DNA of 64,000 nucleotides, taken from [Clostridium] citroniae WAL-17108 (GTDB lineage Bacteria; Bacillota; Clostridia; Lachnospirales; Lachnospiraceae). Both the position numbers and the translations under genes were made by a program. Location of the stretch: contig NZ_JH376420.1 in assembly GCF_000233455.1 (NCBI RefSeq), positions 1,066,535 through 1,130,534 on the forward strand. The letters are read 5' to 3'. Below the pieces are notes generated by a model. That model was not told the DNA's origin. It worked only from the letters and a program-made list of their open reading frames with translations, and made no database searches. Shown here in pieces: positions 27,030 to 36,341 of the stretch; the first letter of the stretch is position 1; each line of letters begins with the position of its first letter.

Positions 27030-27610
27030 TTTCCCATCTCCTTTGGCATCAATATGCCTTGCTCTACAAGTTTTCCATCATGGTACCAGGCCGGTTTCAA
27101 TACCACACAAACCTCCCCGTCTTCCGGAGCAGGAGGTCCCAGATACAGATAATCCCTCAATACCCCGGCACTGGTTTTAAGCTCCTGATCCTGGGAACGG
27201 CAGATCTTCGCTTTCTCAATCAGTTGCAACAAATACCTTGCCGCTTTCTGATACACTGCAGGGTCTGCATTTTCCCCGATTTCCAATTCCTTTAAAAAAG
27301 CTATCTGAAACTCATTTTGGTTATCCAGATGCCTGACCCTGCCGCACCATTCCAGATACCCATCCCGGTTATCCAGTTCTGGTTTTAACACAGACAGGTA
27401 CAGACTCTCATACAGGCCGTCAAAAAGTTCTGAATTTTTTCCGATTCCGCTGACCAGCAGTCCTTCCGCCTTATGTTCTTCTGAACTTATCCGCTTCCTT
27501 TTCCGGATTTTACAAATTGCCGCACCAGCTGTTACCGCTGCAATTACCGCTGCAATTACTACAGCCAACATGGTGAGCGGTGTTGCTTTTGATAATATAC
27601 TCTTGCTCAT
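27026..27610 (-). CDS. Membrane-anchored protein of the Hsp70-HerA operon
   Basis: The 194-residue protein has a single Ala/Val-rich transmembrane segment at residues about 10-32 (LTMLAVVIAAVIAAVTAGAAI) followed by KIRKRKR. This predicts a large cytoplasmic C-terminal domain by the positive-inside rule. That domain is helical (YQKAARYLLQLIEKAK) with a beta end (VCVVLKPAWYHDGKL). It lies 22 bases after the HerA-like gene and overlaps the peptidase gene by four bases. It may tether the ATPase or the peptidase to the membrane. No family recognised. Confidence 0.7.
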   Translation of the reverse strand: MSKSILSKATPLTMLAVVIAAVIAAVTAGAAICKIRKRKRISSEEHKAEGLLVSGIGKNSELFDGLYESLYLSVLKPELDNRDGYLEWCGRVRHLDNQNEFQIAFLKELEIGENADPAVYQKAARYLLQLIEKAKICRSQDQELKTSAGVLRDYLYLGPPAPEDGEVCVVLKPAWYHDGKLVEQGILMPKEMGK

Positions 27611-27632
27611 TTTTCCTCATTTCTGCAAGACA

Positions 27633-30341
27633 CTAAAGGCTTAAGTGCACCCAGGCCGCCGCGTCATCCTTATCACCATAGACAATAGCATGACCTACGG
27701 GAAGGGATGGGATCAATGCCTTCTGCTCCTCCCTGAGAGCCAGGCTGGCTGCCATGACCTGACAGTCATCCGGAGCCGTCATGCGGTGGACGATCTTATA
27801 GTTGGTATTCTTGATCGCATCCGGGATCAGACGGGTGGGCACCTGATCCACGATCATCAGACCTTCCCCATAACTGCGGATTTCTGACAACATGTTGCTG
27901 AACAGATCGGCAACCACCTGCTGGGGATTACCTGTGCCGCCTGCATCCGTCTCCGGTTTCATCAGTACATTGTGCGCCTCCTCCACCAGGGTCAGGTGTA
28001 AAAGCTTATTCCTGTCAGCGCAGCTGCGGTATTCTGCATCGTTTTCATAGATCGATTTCCGGTACTCGTACAGGCTCAGCATAAGCAGTGACATAATCAA
28101 TGCCTTATCCTTTGCGGAGGAAATACCGCTTATATTGATTACTGTGGGACGGCTGAACAGGTTATCATAATCTGTGGATCGCTTTACAGCCAGGAGACGT
28201 CCTCTGGTCCCCCTGTTTAAATACTGGAAACGTGTTTCCAGACAGGCCATCAGATTATCCTTTACCTTTTGCTCATAATGCTTCTTATCCATTACCAGCT
28301 GCGCCATCTTTGTAAGGAGATCCAGGGTGGGATATTTTTCCTGCTGGATCATTGGAAAACCATTTACAAACTCTTTCCCATAAAAACCGCGGTAAAGGTT
28401 ATAAACCGTTTCATCCATGAGTACCGGCAGGATATCACTGGTAGGCAGGCTGGCATTTAATAGTGCGATCAGGTTTTCACATCGGGCCGTCATATCAACC
28501 TTTGCCCCAGAGACAGCCGCCGGCTCAAAGGGATTTAACTGAAGACGATTCAGCTCTTTACCGTTTAACTCCGTGTGGCCTGGCATATAAATCCGAAACT
28601 GCATATCCTGTGGCAGGTGCCGGTTCATTTCCATGGCCCAGCGCACATAATCATCCTTGGCCGGTTCTATGATCAGCACAGGTATCTTCTTCTCCAGCAG
28701 TCCCTTTAAAATACGCTTGCCGCTGGTGCTCTTTCCGGAACCGGTGCTCCCCGTAACCAGCGCGTGCCTTACCAGGACATCAGGCTCGATCCGGTATTCA
28801 TTTTTCTGCTCCACTCCCATATCCACAAGCTTGCCAAGACATATGGTATCCCCCTCCGTCACGGGCGGGTTATTGGCAAAACGGACGGCGGTCTTTACAA
28901 AACGCAGCCCCGGTACATCACGCCTTGGCAAAGACGTAGTCAGAGCCAATTCTTTCGTGTTCATAGGGGTGCTGAGATATTGATAATTTCGTCCGAATAC
29001 GTGCCACTCCACATCCTCCGACATCCCATCCGCACTGGCGTTATATAGAGGGATCATGTTAAAACCACCCCGGACAATGTCCATGGCTCCGGACGTGCCA
29101 TTCAGCACATGAAGGCGGATCGGCTCCAAATAACTCTCCCTTCCTGAGTAGATGGAGCGAAGCATACCGTTAACCGTAGTCACGTCCTTGCGATTTTTCC
29201 CCAATACATAGACGCCTACGTTCCAATACCCCAGATTTCTTCCCTGCTTCATCCGCTCAATGTGCTTTTCCGTCAGTTCTTCGGCATACTGGGCATATTT
29301 GTCCAGATAGGAGGTGTCAACGGTAAGTGAAAAGCTGCTGCTCGTTGTTTTGTTCAGCTGTCCCAGTGCCACGCCTGCGGCGCTCCCCAGAAGCCTTCCC
29401 GCTCCATTTCCTACGGCCTGGCCGATTGCCGTTCCAAATCCTGGGGCAATCTCTGTGCCAATTTTCGCGCCCATTTTTCCCATCAATCGTCCCAGACCAA
29501 CTCCTGCCATTTTGGACACTTCAGCTGCCGCATAAGGATTTAATCCCTTCTGCCCGGATGTACTGTTACTCTCATTGAGGTTGACGCGCCGGTCCACATC
29601 GGAATGGATCTCACTTCCAATGGAACGCATTTTATTAATAATTTCATTTGTACCTGCATCAGATATAGGATCCGCAATCACCAGCAGGGAGTAGGGCCGG
29701 TCTTCATTCTGGGTCCCTCTGATACCAAAAGCCAGGGAATCCAGCGTTTGAAGAACACCTGGTTCCTTCTCTGAAAAGAATGACGGAAGTCCCGTTACGG
29801 CCCCCATACAGCCATAACCCTGAAGTGGAAAATTGATCTCCATGGCCGCCTCCATATCTGTAAGCGCCCGGAGTTCCACCCCCGGCATACTGCCGGAACT
29901 CGCCTCCTTCACCTGCTCTATAGCATCCGATGCAATGAAATTGGGATTGGATGACATGGCTCCCAGATAAAGATGGGTCTTTCCTTCCCGTCTCTGCAGC
30001 AGGAAAAGGAAACGGTATCCCCATGCATGCAGTGAGGAAAGCACTCCCTGCCAGCGGTTAAACAAATCATAGCTGTCTGAATTATCAGGATGGACCGGAA
30101 GACGCGTAATCTGAAGCCAGGTGGCTTTAAACGGCTGCGTCTCTCCGGTCTTTTGGGGGAATGCCTTACGCTCACTGACATAATCCAGATAGCTGCGTTC
30201 CATGGAACAGTCCAGCAGTTCCCGGTAAAAGCTGTTTGGTACCTGGATCGGATTATCGATCACTAACGTATTGGGGTCGATCCCATGAAACAAATCCTCA
30301 AAACGGATGGACGGCCTCTTCTTTGAGTTGCTCACTTCCAT
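27633..30341 (-). CDS. HerA/FtsK-like (DUF87-type) ATPase with glycine-zipper segment
   Basis: The 902-residue protein starts at an ATG seven bases from AAGGAG; a longer upstream frame is not supported. The C-terminal half is a HerA/VirB4-type motor: Walker A TGSTGSGKST near residue 535, Walker B LTLVEEAHN near 785, and DQVPTR near 835. The N-terminal 270 residues form an unknown domain. Residues about 277-327 are a Gly/Ala-rich run with GxxxG spacing (GRLMGKMGAKIG, GNGAGRLLGSAAG) like membrane-inserting glycine zippers. Such motors pump DNA or protein through hexameric rings. It is gene two of the operon, after the Hsp70-like gene, and probably powers the system. Whether the cargo is DNA or protein is unknown. 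Confidence 0.82.
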   Translation of the reverse strand: MEVSNSKKRPSIRFEDLFHGIDPNTLVIDNPIQVPNSFYRELLDCSMERSYLDYVSERKAFPQKTGETQPFKATWLQITRLPVHPDNSDSYDLFNRWQGVLSSLHAWGYRFLFLLQRREGKTHLYLGAMSSNPNFIASDAIEQVKEASSGSMPGVELRALTDMEAAMEINFPLQGYGCMGAVTGLPSFFSEKEPGVLQTLDSLAFGIRGTQNEDRPYSLLVIADPISDAGTNEIINKMRSIGSEIHSDVDRRVNLNESNSTSGQKGLNPYAAAEVSKMAGVGLGRLMGKMGAKIGTEIAPGFGTAIGQAVGNGAGRLLGSAAGVALGQLNKTTSSSFSLTVDTSYLDKYAQYAEELTEKHIERMKQGRNLGYWNVGVYVLGKNRKDVTTVNGMLRSIYSGRESYLEPIRLHVLNGTSGAMDIVRGGFNMIPLYNASADGMSEDVEWHVFGRNYQYLSTPMNTKELALTTSLPRRDVPGLRFVKTAVRFANNPPVTEGDTICLGKLVDMGVEQKNEYRIEPDVLVRHALVTGSTGSGKSTSGKRILKGLLEKKIPVLIIEPAKDDYVRWAMEMNRHLPQDMQFRIYMPGHTELNGKELNRLQLNPFEPAAVSGAKVDMTARCENLIALLNASLPTSDILPVLMDETVYNLYRGFYGKEFVNGFPMIQQEKYPTLDLLTKMAQLVMDKKHYEQKVKDNLMACLETRFQYLNRGTRGRLLAVKRSTDYDNLFSRPTVINISGISSAKDKALIMSLLMLSLYEYRKSIYENDAEYRSCADRNKLLHLTLVEEAHNVLMKPETDAGGTGNPQQVVADLFSNMLSEIRSYGEGLMIVDQVPTRLIPDAIKNTNYKIVHRMTAPDDCQVMAASLALREEQKALIPSLPVGHAIVYGDKDDAAAWVHLSL

Positions 30342-30468
30342 ATGTATTCTCCTTGTGTATAGTTGCTTCTGACGCCATACTATCATGAAGTTCCTGTAAA
30401 TCAGATTGTTTTGTACATTTCACCCTTGAAAACGTATATTTATATTTTCCAGTATTCCGAAATGATTA

Positions 30469-32829
30469 TTAAAATAATTTGACACACTCAATCTCCGGTG
30501 TATCCAGGTAACCATAGTCTTTTACTCTACCATGGCGGTCCATCTGTGGTCCCCAAGTTGTATAAACAACTCGTCCGTTTGGACGAATGGCAGCTGACCG
30601 TCTTCCATCTGCAATGGCTTCAATAAATTTCCCCAACACACAAGAAAATCCCACTCCAAAATGATACAGCGGATACCACGGAAACGGCCTGTAATTACAT
30701 TCACACACTTTTACATTTCCTTTTATTGTTAATCCAATCAAATGGTTATCTCCAATGGAAATCGAAGAAATTTTCTTCCAGCTTTCTGCCTCACTGAAAG
30801 CAGAACAGGCCTTTATAGTTCCATCTTTTGTAAGACCAGCATACAACCATTCATTTTCAGGACTCATAACAAATTGTTTCAGATGACAATAACTCCACTC
30901 ATGCTCCTTAACATCTCCATATAAATGCTTATCCGTTTCTGAAATGGAACCATTAAATTCCCATAGGGTGCCATCTGTTCTAAAAAAACAAATACATTCC
31001 CATGTACCTGTCATATATACAATATCGTTAAACGGAGTTAGATTCCTTCCTGTCTCGCTACCATCCAATTCCACGATTCTTCCGTCATAAGTCAATCCTA
31101 TTAAATACGTCAGCTGTGGAAAACCATGACGTAGAAAATCCACAAAACGAGTTCTTGTTTTCCTTGCCGGAACAATTGTTTCTTTAAATCTATCATTATG
31201 GATATTGGTGTCGAATGAAGGATACCCTCTCTTGTCTATTGCAATAAAGATTTGATACGTTCTCATCTCAAGTAGTTCAAGATAGCTTACTGCAATGAGC
31301 CTATCAATATCTTTTAAGTTACCCGTATAAAACTCCTTTTGTGCCGTACAATAAACCGTCCCATCGGATTTAACTACTGCAATATCCTCCCCGCCAATAA
31401 ACAAAATCTTACGCGAGTATTTTTTATAATAGTCATCTCTCCGATCCAGTTTTAGCTCCGGTTCTGACTTTGGTTGTGATTCCGGTTGTGGCTTAGGTTC
31501 TTGTTCTGGTTGTGATTCTGATTGCAGCTCCGGTTCTGCGCTTTCTTTTGCCTCCATTTTAAAAGGCAAAAAACTATACACAAGCCCTGTAGACACTGTC
31601 TCCTGAGGATTAGGCAGGCAGATGACCCGCTGTTTCTCGGACTGCGCCCTAATCAGAAGAGGATGATATAAACCTCCCCGGGTTCCGTCCAACATATCTT
31701 TGGCAAAATACCAGTTACTGTGCCCTCCTGTAAGTATCACAAAATCTAGATGTTTTATGGACAATACCTCATCCTTCATCTCCGCCATTTGCATTCCGCT
31801 CTCCAAAAGCTGACTGAAATTCAAAAAATGATCTGAAATCATCTGCTCAAACCTGAAACGATCAAAGCCCGGAAAGGAAGCCCCTTCAAATATCATGGAA
31901 AACGGGGCAACATATCCGCAGGTTGTAACCCGTTTCCCCTCATTCAGGTCACGGGAAACCGTCTCCTCCTTCCACTTCTTTGCAGCAGAGTTAGCTGATG
32001 CTATCTGCTCCGCCTGCTCGGGTGGAAGCGATTGTCCATTACTTTTCATTCCTTTTAGATAGTCTGCCACATACATCTCTAAGGCCTTATCGATCTCACA
32101 ACCACCGCAGGTCAGGCAACTCCCCTCCCCCGGCCAGGTTGCAATAATTTCATTAGAAATGTCCTCGGCATGAAGGACTCCCTTAGTTTTTTCTGCCACA
32201 TGGAACCGACAAAAGGCAAGATCCGTAGTCCCTGCCCCCATATCCACCAAAAGCAGATAGCCGTTCTGTCCACTTTTTAAAATCCCCTGCTTTTCCAGTT
32301 CTCCGGCCTTCTGACATAGTACGGTGTAAAGGGCCGCTGATGCCTCATCCATGGAAGTAACATTCTTAAAGCCTGCCTTTCTGGCTGCCTGTTCCATAAA
32401 GGTGCGTGTCTCATTTTTCCATTTTACCGGGTAGCTGATGATGGTCTGCTCTTCATCCTCTACTGAGCCAAGGGTACTGGACTGTTGAGTATACCAAGTA
32501 TACATATACGCCAAAAAGCTTTCTGTTAATTGTCTGGCGAGTTCTCTCTTTTCCGTATTTTCACATTCCAGATCTATCTTGAAATTTTTAAAAATCCGGG
32601 CCCCTTCCACAGGTTCATCTGCATCCCGTCCGCAGGTCATTGTTCCGTCTGCGTTTTTTCGCACGATTGTGACTGCCTTTGAATCTGCCTCCCCGTTTCC
32701 AAAGGTAACACTGGTTGTAAGAAACCGATCCCCCAATGGCTCTCCATTCTGATACCGCTTTACTTTGATCAGCGATGTACTGGTTCCGAAATCAATCCCC
32801 ACAACCCGTACGATATTATTTTTTTCCAT
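30469..32829 (-). CDS. Hsp70-like ATPase fused to an RCC1-like C-terminal domain
   Basis: The first 420 of 786 residues are an Hsp70/actin-type nucleotide-binding domain: phosphate-1 GIDFGTSTS (residues 11-19), phosphate-2 VDMGAGTTDL near 195, and adenosine motif ILTGGHSN near 366. No DnaK substrate-binding domain follows. Instead a Pro/Glu/Gln/Ser-rich hinge (about 423-461) leads to about 310 residues with repeated blades such as AVVKSDGTVYC, GLTYDGRIVEL, FFRTDGTLWEF, GLTKDGTIKAC and AIRPNGRVVY, typical of RCC1-like beta-propellers. It is the first gene of the operon, behind AAAGGGGTGG and a promoter at 33025-33053. The propeller may be a sensor or recruitment module. It is not a housekeeping DnaK. 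Confidence 0.85.
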   Translation of the reverse strand: MEKNNIVRVVGIDFGTSTSLIKVKRYQNGEPLGDRFLTTSVTFGNGEADSKAVTIVRKNADGTMTCGRDADEPVEGARIFKNFKIDLECENTEKRELARQLTESFLAYMYTWYTQQSSTLGSVEDEEQTIISYPVKWKNETRTFMEQAARKAGFKNVTSMDEASAALYTVLCQKAGELEKQGILKSGQNGYLLLVDMGAGTTDLAFCRFHVAEKTKGVLHAEDISNEIIATWPGEGSCLTCGGCEIDKALEMYVADYLKGMKSNGQSLPPEQAEQIASANSAAKKWKEETVSRDLNEGKRVTTCGYVAPFSMIFEGASFPGFDRFRFEQMISDHFLNFSQLLESGMQMAEMKDEVLSIKHLDFVILTGGHSNWYFAKDMLDGTRGGLYHPLLIRAQSEKQRVICLPNPQETVSTGLVYSFLPFKMEAKESAEPELQSESQPEQEPKPQPESQPKSEPELKLDRRDDYYKKYSRKILFIGGEDIAVVKSDGTVYCTAQKEFYTGNLKDIDRLIAVSYLELLEMRTYQIFIAIDKRGYPSFDTNIHNDRFKETIVPARKTRTRFVDFLRHGFPQLTYLIGLTYDGRIVELDGSETGRNLTPFNDIVYMTGTWECICFFRTDGTLWEFNGSISETDKHLYGDVKEHEWSYCHLKQFVMSPENEWLYAGLTKDGTIKACSAFSEAESWKKISSISIGDNHLIGLTIKGNVKVCECNYRPFPWYPLYHFGVGFSCVLGKFIEAIADGRRSAAIRPNGRVVYTTWGPQMDRHGRVKDYGYLDTPEIECVKLF

Positions 32830-33155
32830 ATAACTACCACCCCTTTATTGATACATTTGCAGGTTGTTATAGATGATCCCCAATCTTTCTGCCTGCAGAA
32901 AATTCTATACATTTAATATGGACATTATTATCGTACCATATTTTCCGATATATTTTAATTATTTATATATTTAGCCTGAAAAAATATATTTTTATTCTTC
33001 TATTCGCGCCTAAATATGACTATGATTATACTATATTTGGAATAATATCTCAATATAGTCTGTAGTTTTAAAATTAAAAGTTTTGTCTGGCAAAATTTCT
33101 GCCTATATTAAAAAATGTCAATAGATTATCAACTATATCCTCAGGCTCGAAAATT
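32830..33155. other. AT-rich operon leader and intergenic DNA
   Basis: No gene is visible in this 326-base stretch. It holds the operon promoter, the leader with the 7-2-7 inverted repeat, and AT-rich spacer. Confidence 0.5.
33025..33053 (-). promoter_or_regulatory. Promoter of the Hsp70-HerA-peptidase operon
   Basis: Minus strand: TTGAGA, 17 bases, TATAAT. The leader to the start codon at 32829 is about 190 bases and contains a perfect TTTCTGC/GCAGAAA inverted repeat at 32886-32901. Confidence 0.6.
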
Positions 33156-33248
33156 ATGAAATTATTGCCACAAAACATTTTAGAATATGAACAAAAAACA
33201 ATTGAAGATATAGTGGAAATTTTAATGAGGCCGTTTAAGTCCAAATAA
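33156..33248 (+). pseudogene. Relic of an XRE regulator C-terminus
   Basis: Thirty codons from an ATG end in EDIVEIL then PFKSK and TAA, closely matching the last 20 residues of the intact XRE protein at 25193-25495. The HTH part is gone. The following bases (AGACGAGG at 33265) match the left arm of the hairpin that follows the intact gene, but the right arm is missing. This marks a breakpoint. Confidence 0.6.
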
Positions 33249-33305
33249 AGTGTTAATAAAAAATAGACGAGGAATTCTTTGACATGTCACCAAATTATTG
33301 GGTAA

Positions 33306-33353
33306 AAAAAGATGAAAAGGCCTGCAAAACACTGCAAACTTTTTCATCTTTTT
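33306..33353. terminator. Bidirectional terminator
   Basis: AAAAAGATGAAAA and TTTTCATCTTTTT form a perfect 13-bp stem with a GC-containing loop, giving T-tracts on both strands. It lies downstream of the minus-strand symporter gene. Confidence 0.75.
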
Positions 33354-33435
33354 CACTTTTCTATCCCTTAAATCTAAACAAAATGCGGAGTATCTATTTA
33401 ATTTTTATAAGCAATTAATGAGGCCATTCTATTGC

Positions 33436-34908
33436 TTAGTCTACCTCCTCTACATCGGTTACGTTCTTCTTTAACAACAGCTTTCCTAAGACACAAATAA
33501 CAACAGCAGTCATCATTCCTGCGTAAGTTTCTGTAATTGCAAATCCACCAATTGAGAGTGGATAGACACTGTAAATCATTTTATAACCCACCCACAATAG
33601 CATGACAATACTAGATGCAATCATACTCTGGCAGGCCACTTTACTGGAGAGTTTCCATCCACATATCCCACACAATAGCACTATGAAGATGGCACCGCGC
33701 AGAGAATAAGCTGAATACACCAGGTCAAGCACTGTTGTAGCATCCACTAATGCGATAGCACAGATACAACAGATAATGCCGGATGCCACTGTCATAATCT
33801 TACTAATGCAAACAATCTCTTTGTCTGTTGAATTAGGCTTTAGCTTTCGCTGATAAATGTCCTTAGTGAATAGTGTAGCTGAAGCCAGAATTATTGGAGA
33901 AGCCGTGCTCAAAAGTGCTGCCAGCACCGAAGCTAAAATCAACCCTCCTGCTAAATCCGGGAGTTGTAAAAGCAATGTTGAAAACCCTAGTTTTGCCTCT
34001 GTGACATTTTCTCCAGTAATTGCTATAAGTTGCCCCGAGCTGGACAGTACTTTTGCCGCCATACCCATGACTGCCGTAAAAAAGCCAAATGGAGCTACAA
34101 TGCATGCAGTTAACAAACAGGATTTTTTCGCCGATACTGTATCCTTTGCAACTAGAACTGGTTGTAAACCGGCTTGCGCCGTTCCTGCACCGAGCATAGA
34201 TGCGATAATCCAAGAGGATACCTTAGGCATTCCGATTGAAAACATACCAAAATGGTTAGTGCCCTCTTGAGCGTCCACTACTTTTAACATCGAAAACAGC
34301 TGAGAAAAACCGCCCACTTTTCCTATTGCGAACACCATACCCAAAATCACACCAAGATACATAACAATCAAGTGCATCCTGTTTGTTGAAGTAATGGCTT
34401 TCATACCTCCCATCATGGTATATGCAATGAAAATCACTGCGAAAACCAGGCAGGAATGTGTAAAATCTATACCTAAAATTCCTTCTCCAAGCTTACCGGC
34501 CGCAACCATCTGTGATACGCCCACAGCAAGCATAACAATAATTAAAAGTATACTGGATACCGTTCTAGCCTCTGCACCAAAGAAATGCTCCATAATACCA
34601 GGAACTGTTATGCTACCAATACTCCGGTATAGACTGGCAAACAGGACCCCTAAAAGGAATATCCCTAGAGCATTAGCAATCGTATACCATGCTCCAGATA
34701 TTCCATACAAGAAGCCGTACTCTGACACGCCAGTAGTCGCCGTTCCACCCAGCCATTCTCCACAGGAAGCACAGGCAATTGCAGTAACGCCGAGCTGCGT
34801 CCCGTGATAGGCTGCCGATCCTTGCATTTTAAATGAGGCAATAAGGCCTACTACTAACGTTAACCCAAAATAGAGAGCACAGATAAGTAATTGTATATTC
34901 CTCTCCAT
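33436..34908 (-). CDS. Sodium:solute symporter family (SSS) protein 2
   Basis: The 490-residue protein has about 13 hydrophobic helices in the LeuT-fold pattern of the SSS family, with GTATTGVSEYGFLYG near residue 55, MGGMKAITSTNRMH near 165-178, and SSSTASPI-like LLSTASPIILASATL near 335. It begins four bases after the stop of a second SSS gene and is the last gene of the thiolase/CoA-transferase cluster. SSS members use sodium to import sugars, carboxylates or short-chain acids. The neighbours suggest a 3-oxoacid, hydroxyacid or short-chain fatty acid. The two transporters are only distantly similar to each other. Confidence 0.85.
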   Translation of the reverse strand: MERNIQLLICALYFGLTLVVGLIASFKMQGSAAYHGTQLGVTAIACASCGEWLGGTATTGVSEYGFLYGISGAWYTIANALGIFLLGVLFASLYRSIGSITVPGIMEHFFGAEARTVSSILLIIVMLAVGVSQMVAAGKLGEGILGIDFTHSCLVFAVIFIAYTMMGGMKAITSTNRMHLIVMYLGVILGMVFAIGKVGGFSQLFSMLKVVDAQEGTNHFGMFSIGMPKVSSWIIASMLGAGTAQAGLQPVLVAKDTVSAKKSCLLTACIVAPFGFFTAVMGMAAKVLSSSGQLIAITGENVTEAKLGFSTLLLQLPDLAGGLILASVLAALLSTASPIILASATLFTKDIYQRKLKPNSTDKEIVCISKIMTVASGIICCICAIALVDATTVLDLVYSAYSLRGAIFIVLLCGICGWKLSSKVACQSMIASSIVMLLWVGYKMIYSVYPLSIGGFAITETYAGMMTAVVICVLGKLLLKKNVTDVEEVD

Positions 34909-34912
34909 ATAC

Positions 34913-36325
34913 CTATAACTCCCTGTTTTCGACCAAATCCTTTGACATAATGTTCACGATAATAAATATAATTACGGATGCCCCCAGACCATAAAATACA
35001 TGAGTACCACTCTTACCCATTACGAAGTAAGCGATAATATCCATTACTGGCCCTGCAATGGCCGCGGCGATACCTGAACTCCTTGTCAGTTTTCCCTTCC
35101 AAAAGAAAGCTGCAAGCATCGGAATGAGGAACACTGTTGTCCGCATACCAAAAGACAAAAAGATGAATGTTTGAATGTAGGTACCGATTGTTGATACAGA
35201 GAAAATACAGCTCAGAGCTACTACCACCACAATGATAATTCTCATTAGCAAAACCTGCTTTTGGGAGTCCATATCCTGTTTATTTCGGCAGATAACATCT
35301 CTCTGTAACATAGTCGCTACACTTAAGGACAAGCCAGCATTAGATGTAAGAGATGCAAGCATGAGACCACCTATGAAGATACCTGCAAAGATACCTGGAA
35401 AATTATAAACCATAAACATGGGTAACGCACGGCTGGCCGTCATTTCCGGATAAGTAATTCTCATGTACATGCCGATCAGCGCACACATAAAACCTACAGG
35501 GAGTGTCAGCAGCCCACCCAGTATACAACCATTTCTCGCTGCCTTCGCATCCTTAGCAGACAGGACTCCCTGAATATATGCCTGCGTAACCAAAACTCCA
35601 AGCATAAACCCTACAGCGATTCCAATATCATAAAAATGCCCGTTTTCCGCATTACTTCGTGCCATCATATTCCAGACTCCACTGCCCAAAGTCTGCGTAA
35701 TACCAGAAAAACCTCCCACAGCCGCCATCGCGATAACCGCACTGGCCACAACACCTATATAGATAATAGCCATCTTTAAAAGTCCGCCGATACTGTTTGC
35801 AAAAATACCTCCAAATACAACAAAGAGACAGACCAGTGCAAAGCAAATGAAGGCTGCGGCATAGTCAGATATAGCAAAAATCGAAGTCAGTAAAGGAATG
35901 AAGCCTTTAGACTGTGATAAAATGGAAAAGAATATTGCTAAGGAACTAAACAATGCTGTCACCGCCACAATTTTTTTCCCATACGTATGACTTAGCACCT
36001 GAGAAATAGTCTGTGCTTTAGTCAGTTTATAGATAAATTGGCTTAGTAAACAGCCCAGAATAAAAAGACCAATCGTTTGGCCTAAAGACTGCCACCAGCC
36101 TACCAGACCGTAAGTGAAAGCTGTCTGCGCTGTTCCAATGGTGGTACCGGAGCCTACGATTGAGCAAAGAATCGCACCAGCTACCATGACGGAAGATGCG
36201 CGTTTTCCACCAACTACAAAGTCCTCCGCATTTTTAACCTTCCGTACAGAAACAATCCCCAAAACGGCCATACCGCCGAAAACAATAAGAATACCCATAA
36301 TAATTGAAACTGTAATACCTGTCAT
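34913..36325 (-). CDS. Sodium:solute symporter family (SSS) protein 1
   Basis: This 470-residue polytopic protein also fits SSS transporters: RKVKNAEDFVVGGKR after helix 1, GSGTTIGTAQTAFTYGLVGWW, and LASLTSNAGLSLSVATMLQRD in helix 8, the region that carries the sodium-site Ser/Thr residues. It lies 16 bases after the thiolase-like gene. Tandem SSS genes are unusual. They could form a heteromeric pair, or transport two related substrates such as a 3-oxoacid and its hydroxy form. Confidence 0.85.
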   Translation of the reverse strand: MTGITVSIIMGILIVFGGMAVLGIVSVRKVKNAEDFVVGGKRASSVMVAGAILCSIVGSGTTIGTAQTAFTYGLVGWWQSLGQTIGLFILGCLLSQFIYKLTKAQTISQVLSHTYGKKIVAVTALFSSLAIFFSILSQSKGFIPLLTSIFAISDYAAAFICFALVCLFVVFGGIFANSIGGLLKMAIIYIGVVASAVIAMAAVGGFSGITQTLGSGVWNMMARSNAENGHFYDIGIAVGFMLGVLVTQAYIQGVLSAKDAKAARNGCILGGLLTLPVGFMCALIGMYMRITYPEMTASRALPMFMVYNFPGIFAGIFIGGLMLASLTSNAGLSLSVATMLQRDVICRNKQDMDSQKQVLLMRIIIVVVVALSCIFSVSTIGTYIQTFIFLSFGMRTTVFLIPMLAAFFWKGKLTRSSGIAAAIAGPVMDIIAYFVMGKSGTHVFYGLGASVIIFIIVNIMSKDLVENREL

Positions 36326-36341
36326 AGTTTATACCCCTCCC

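Noticed and set aside
30469..32829. Housekeeping DnaK
   Set aside because: No substrate-binding domain, no grpE/dnaJ neighbours and a propeller-like C-terminus.
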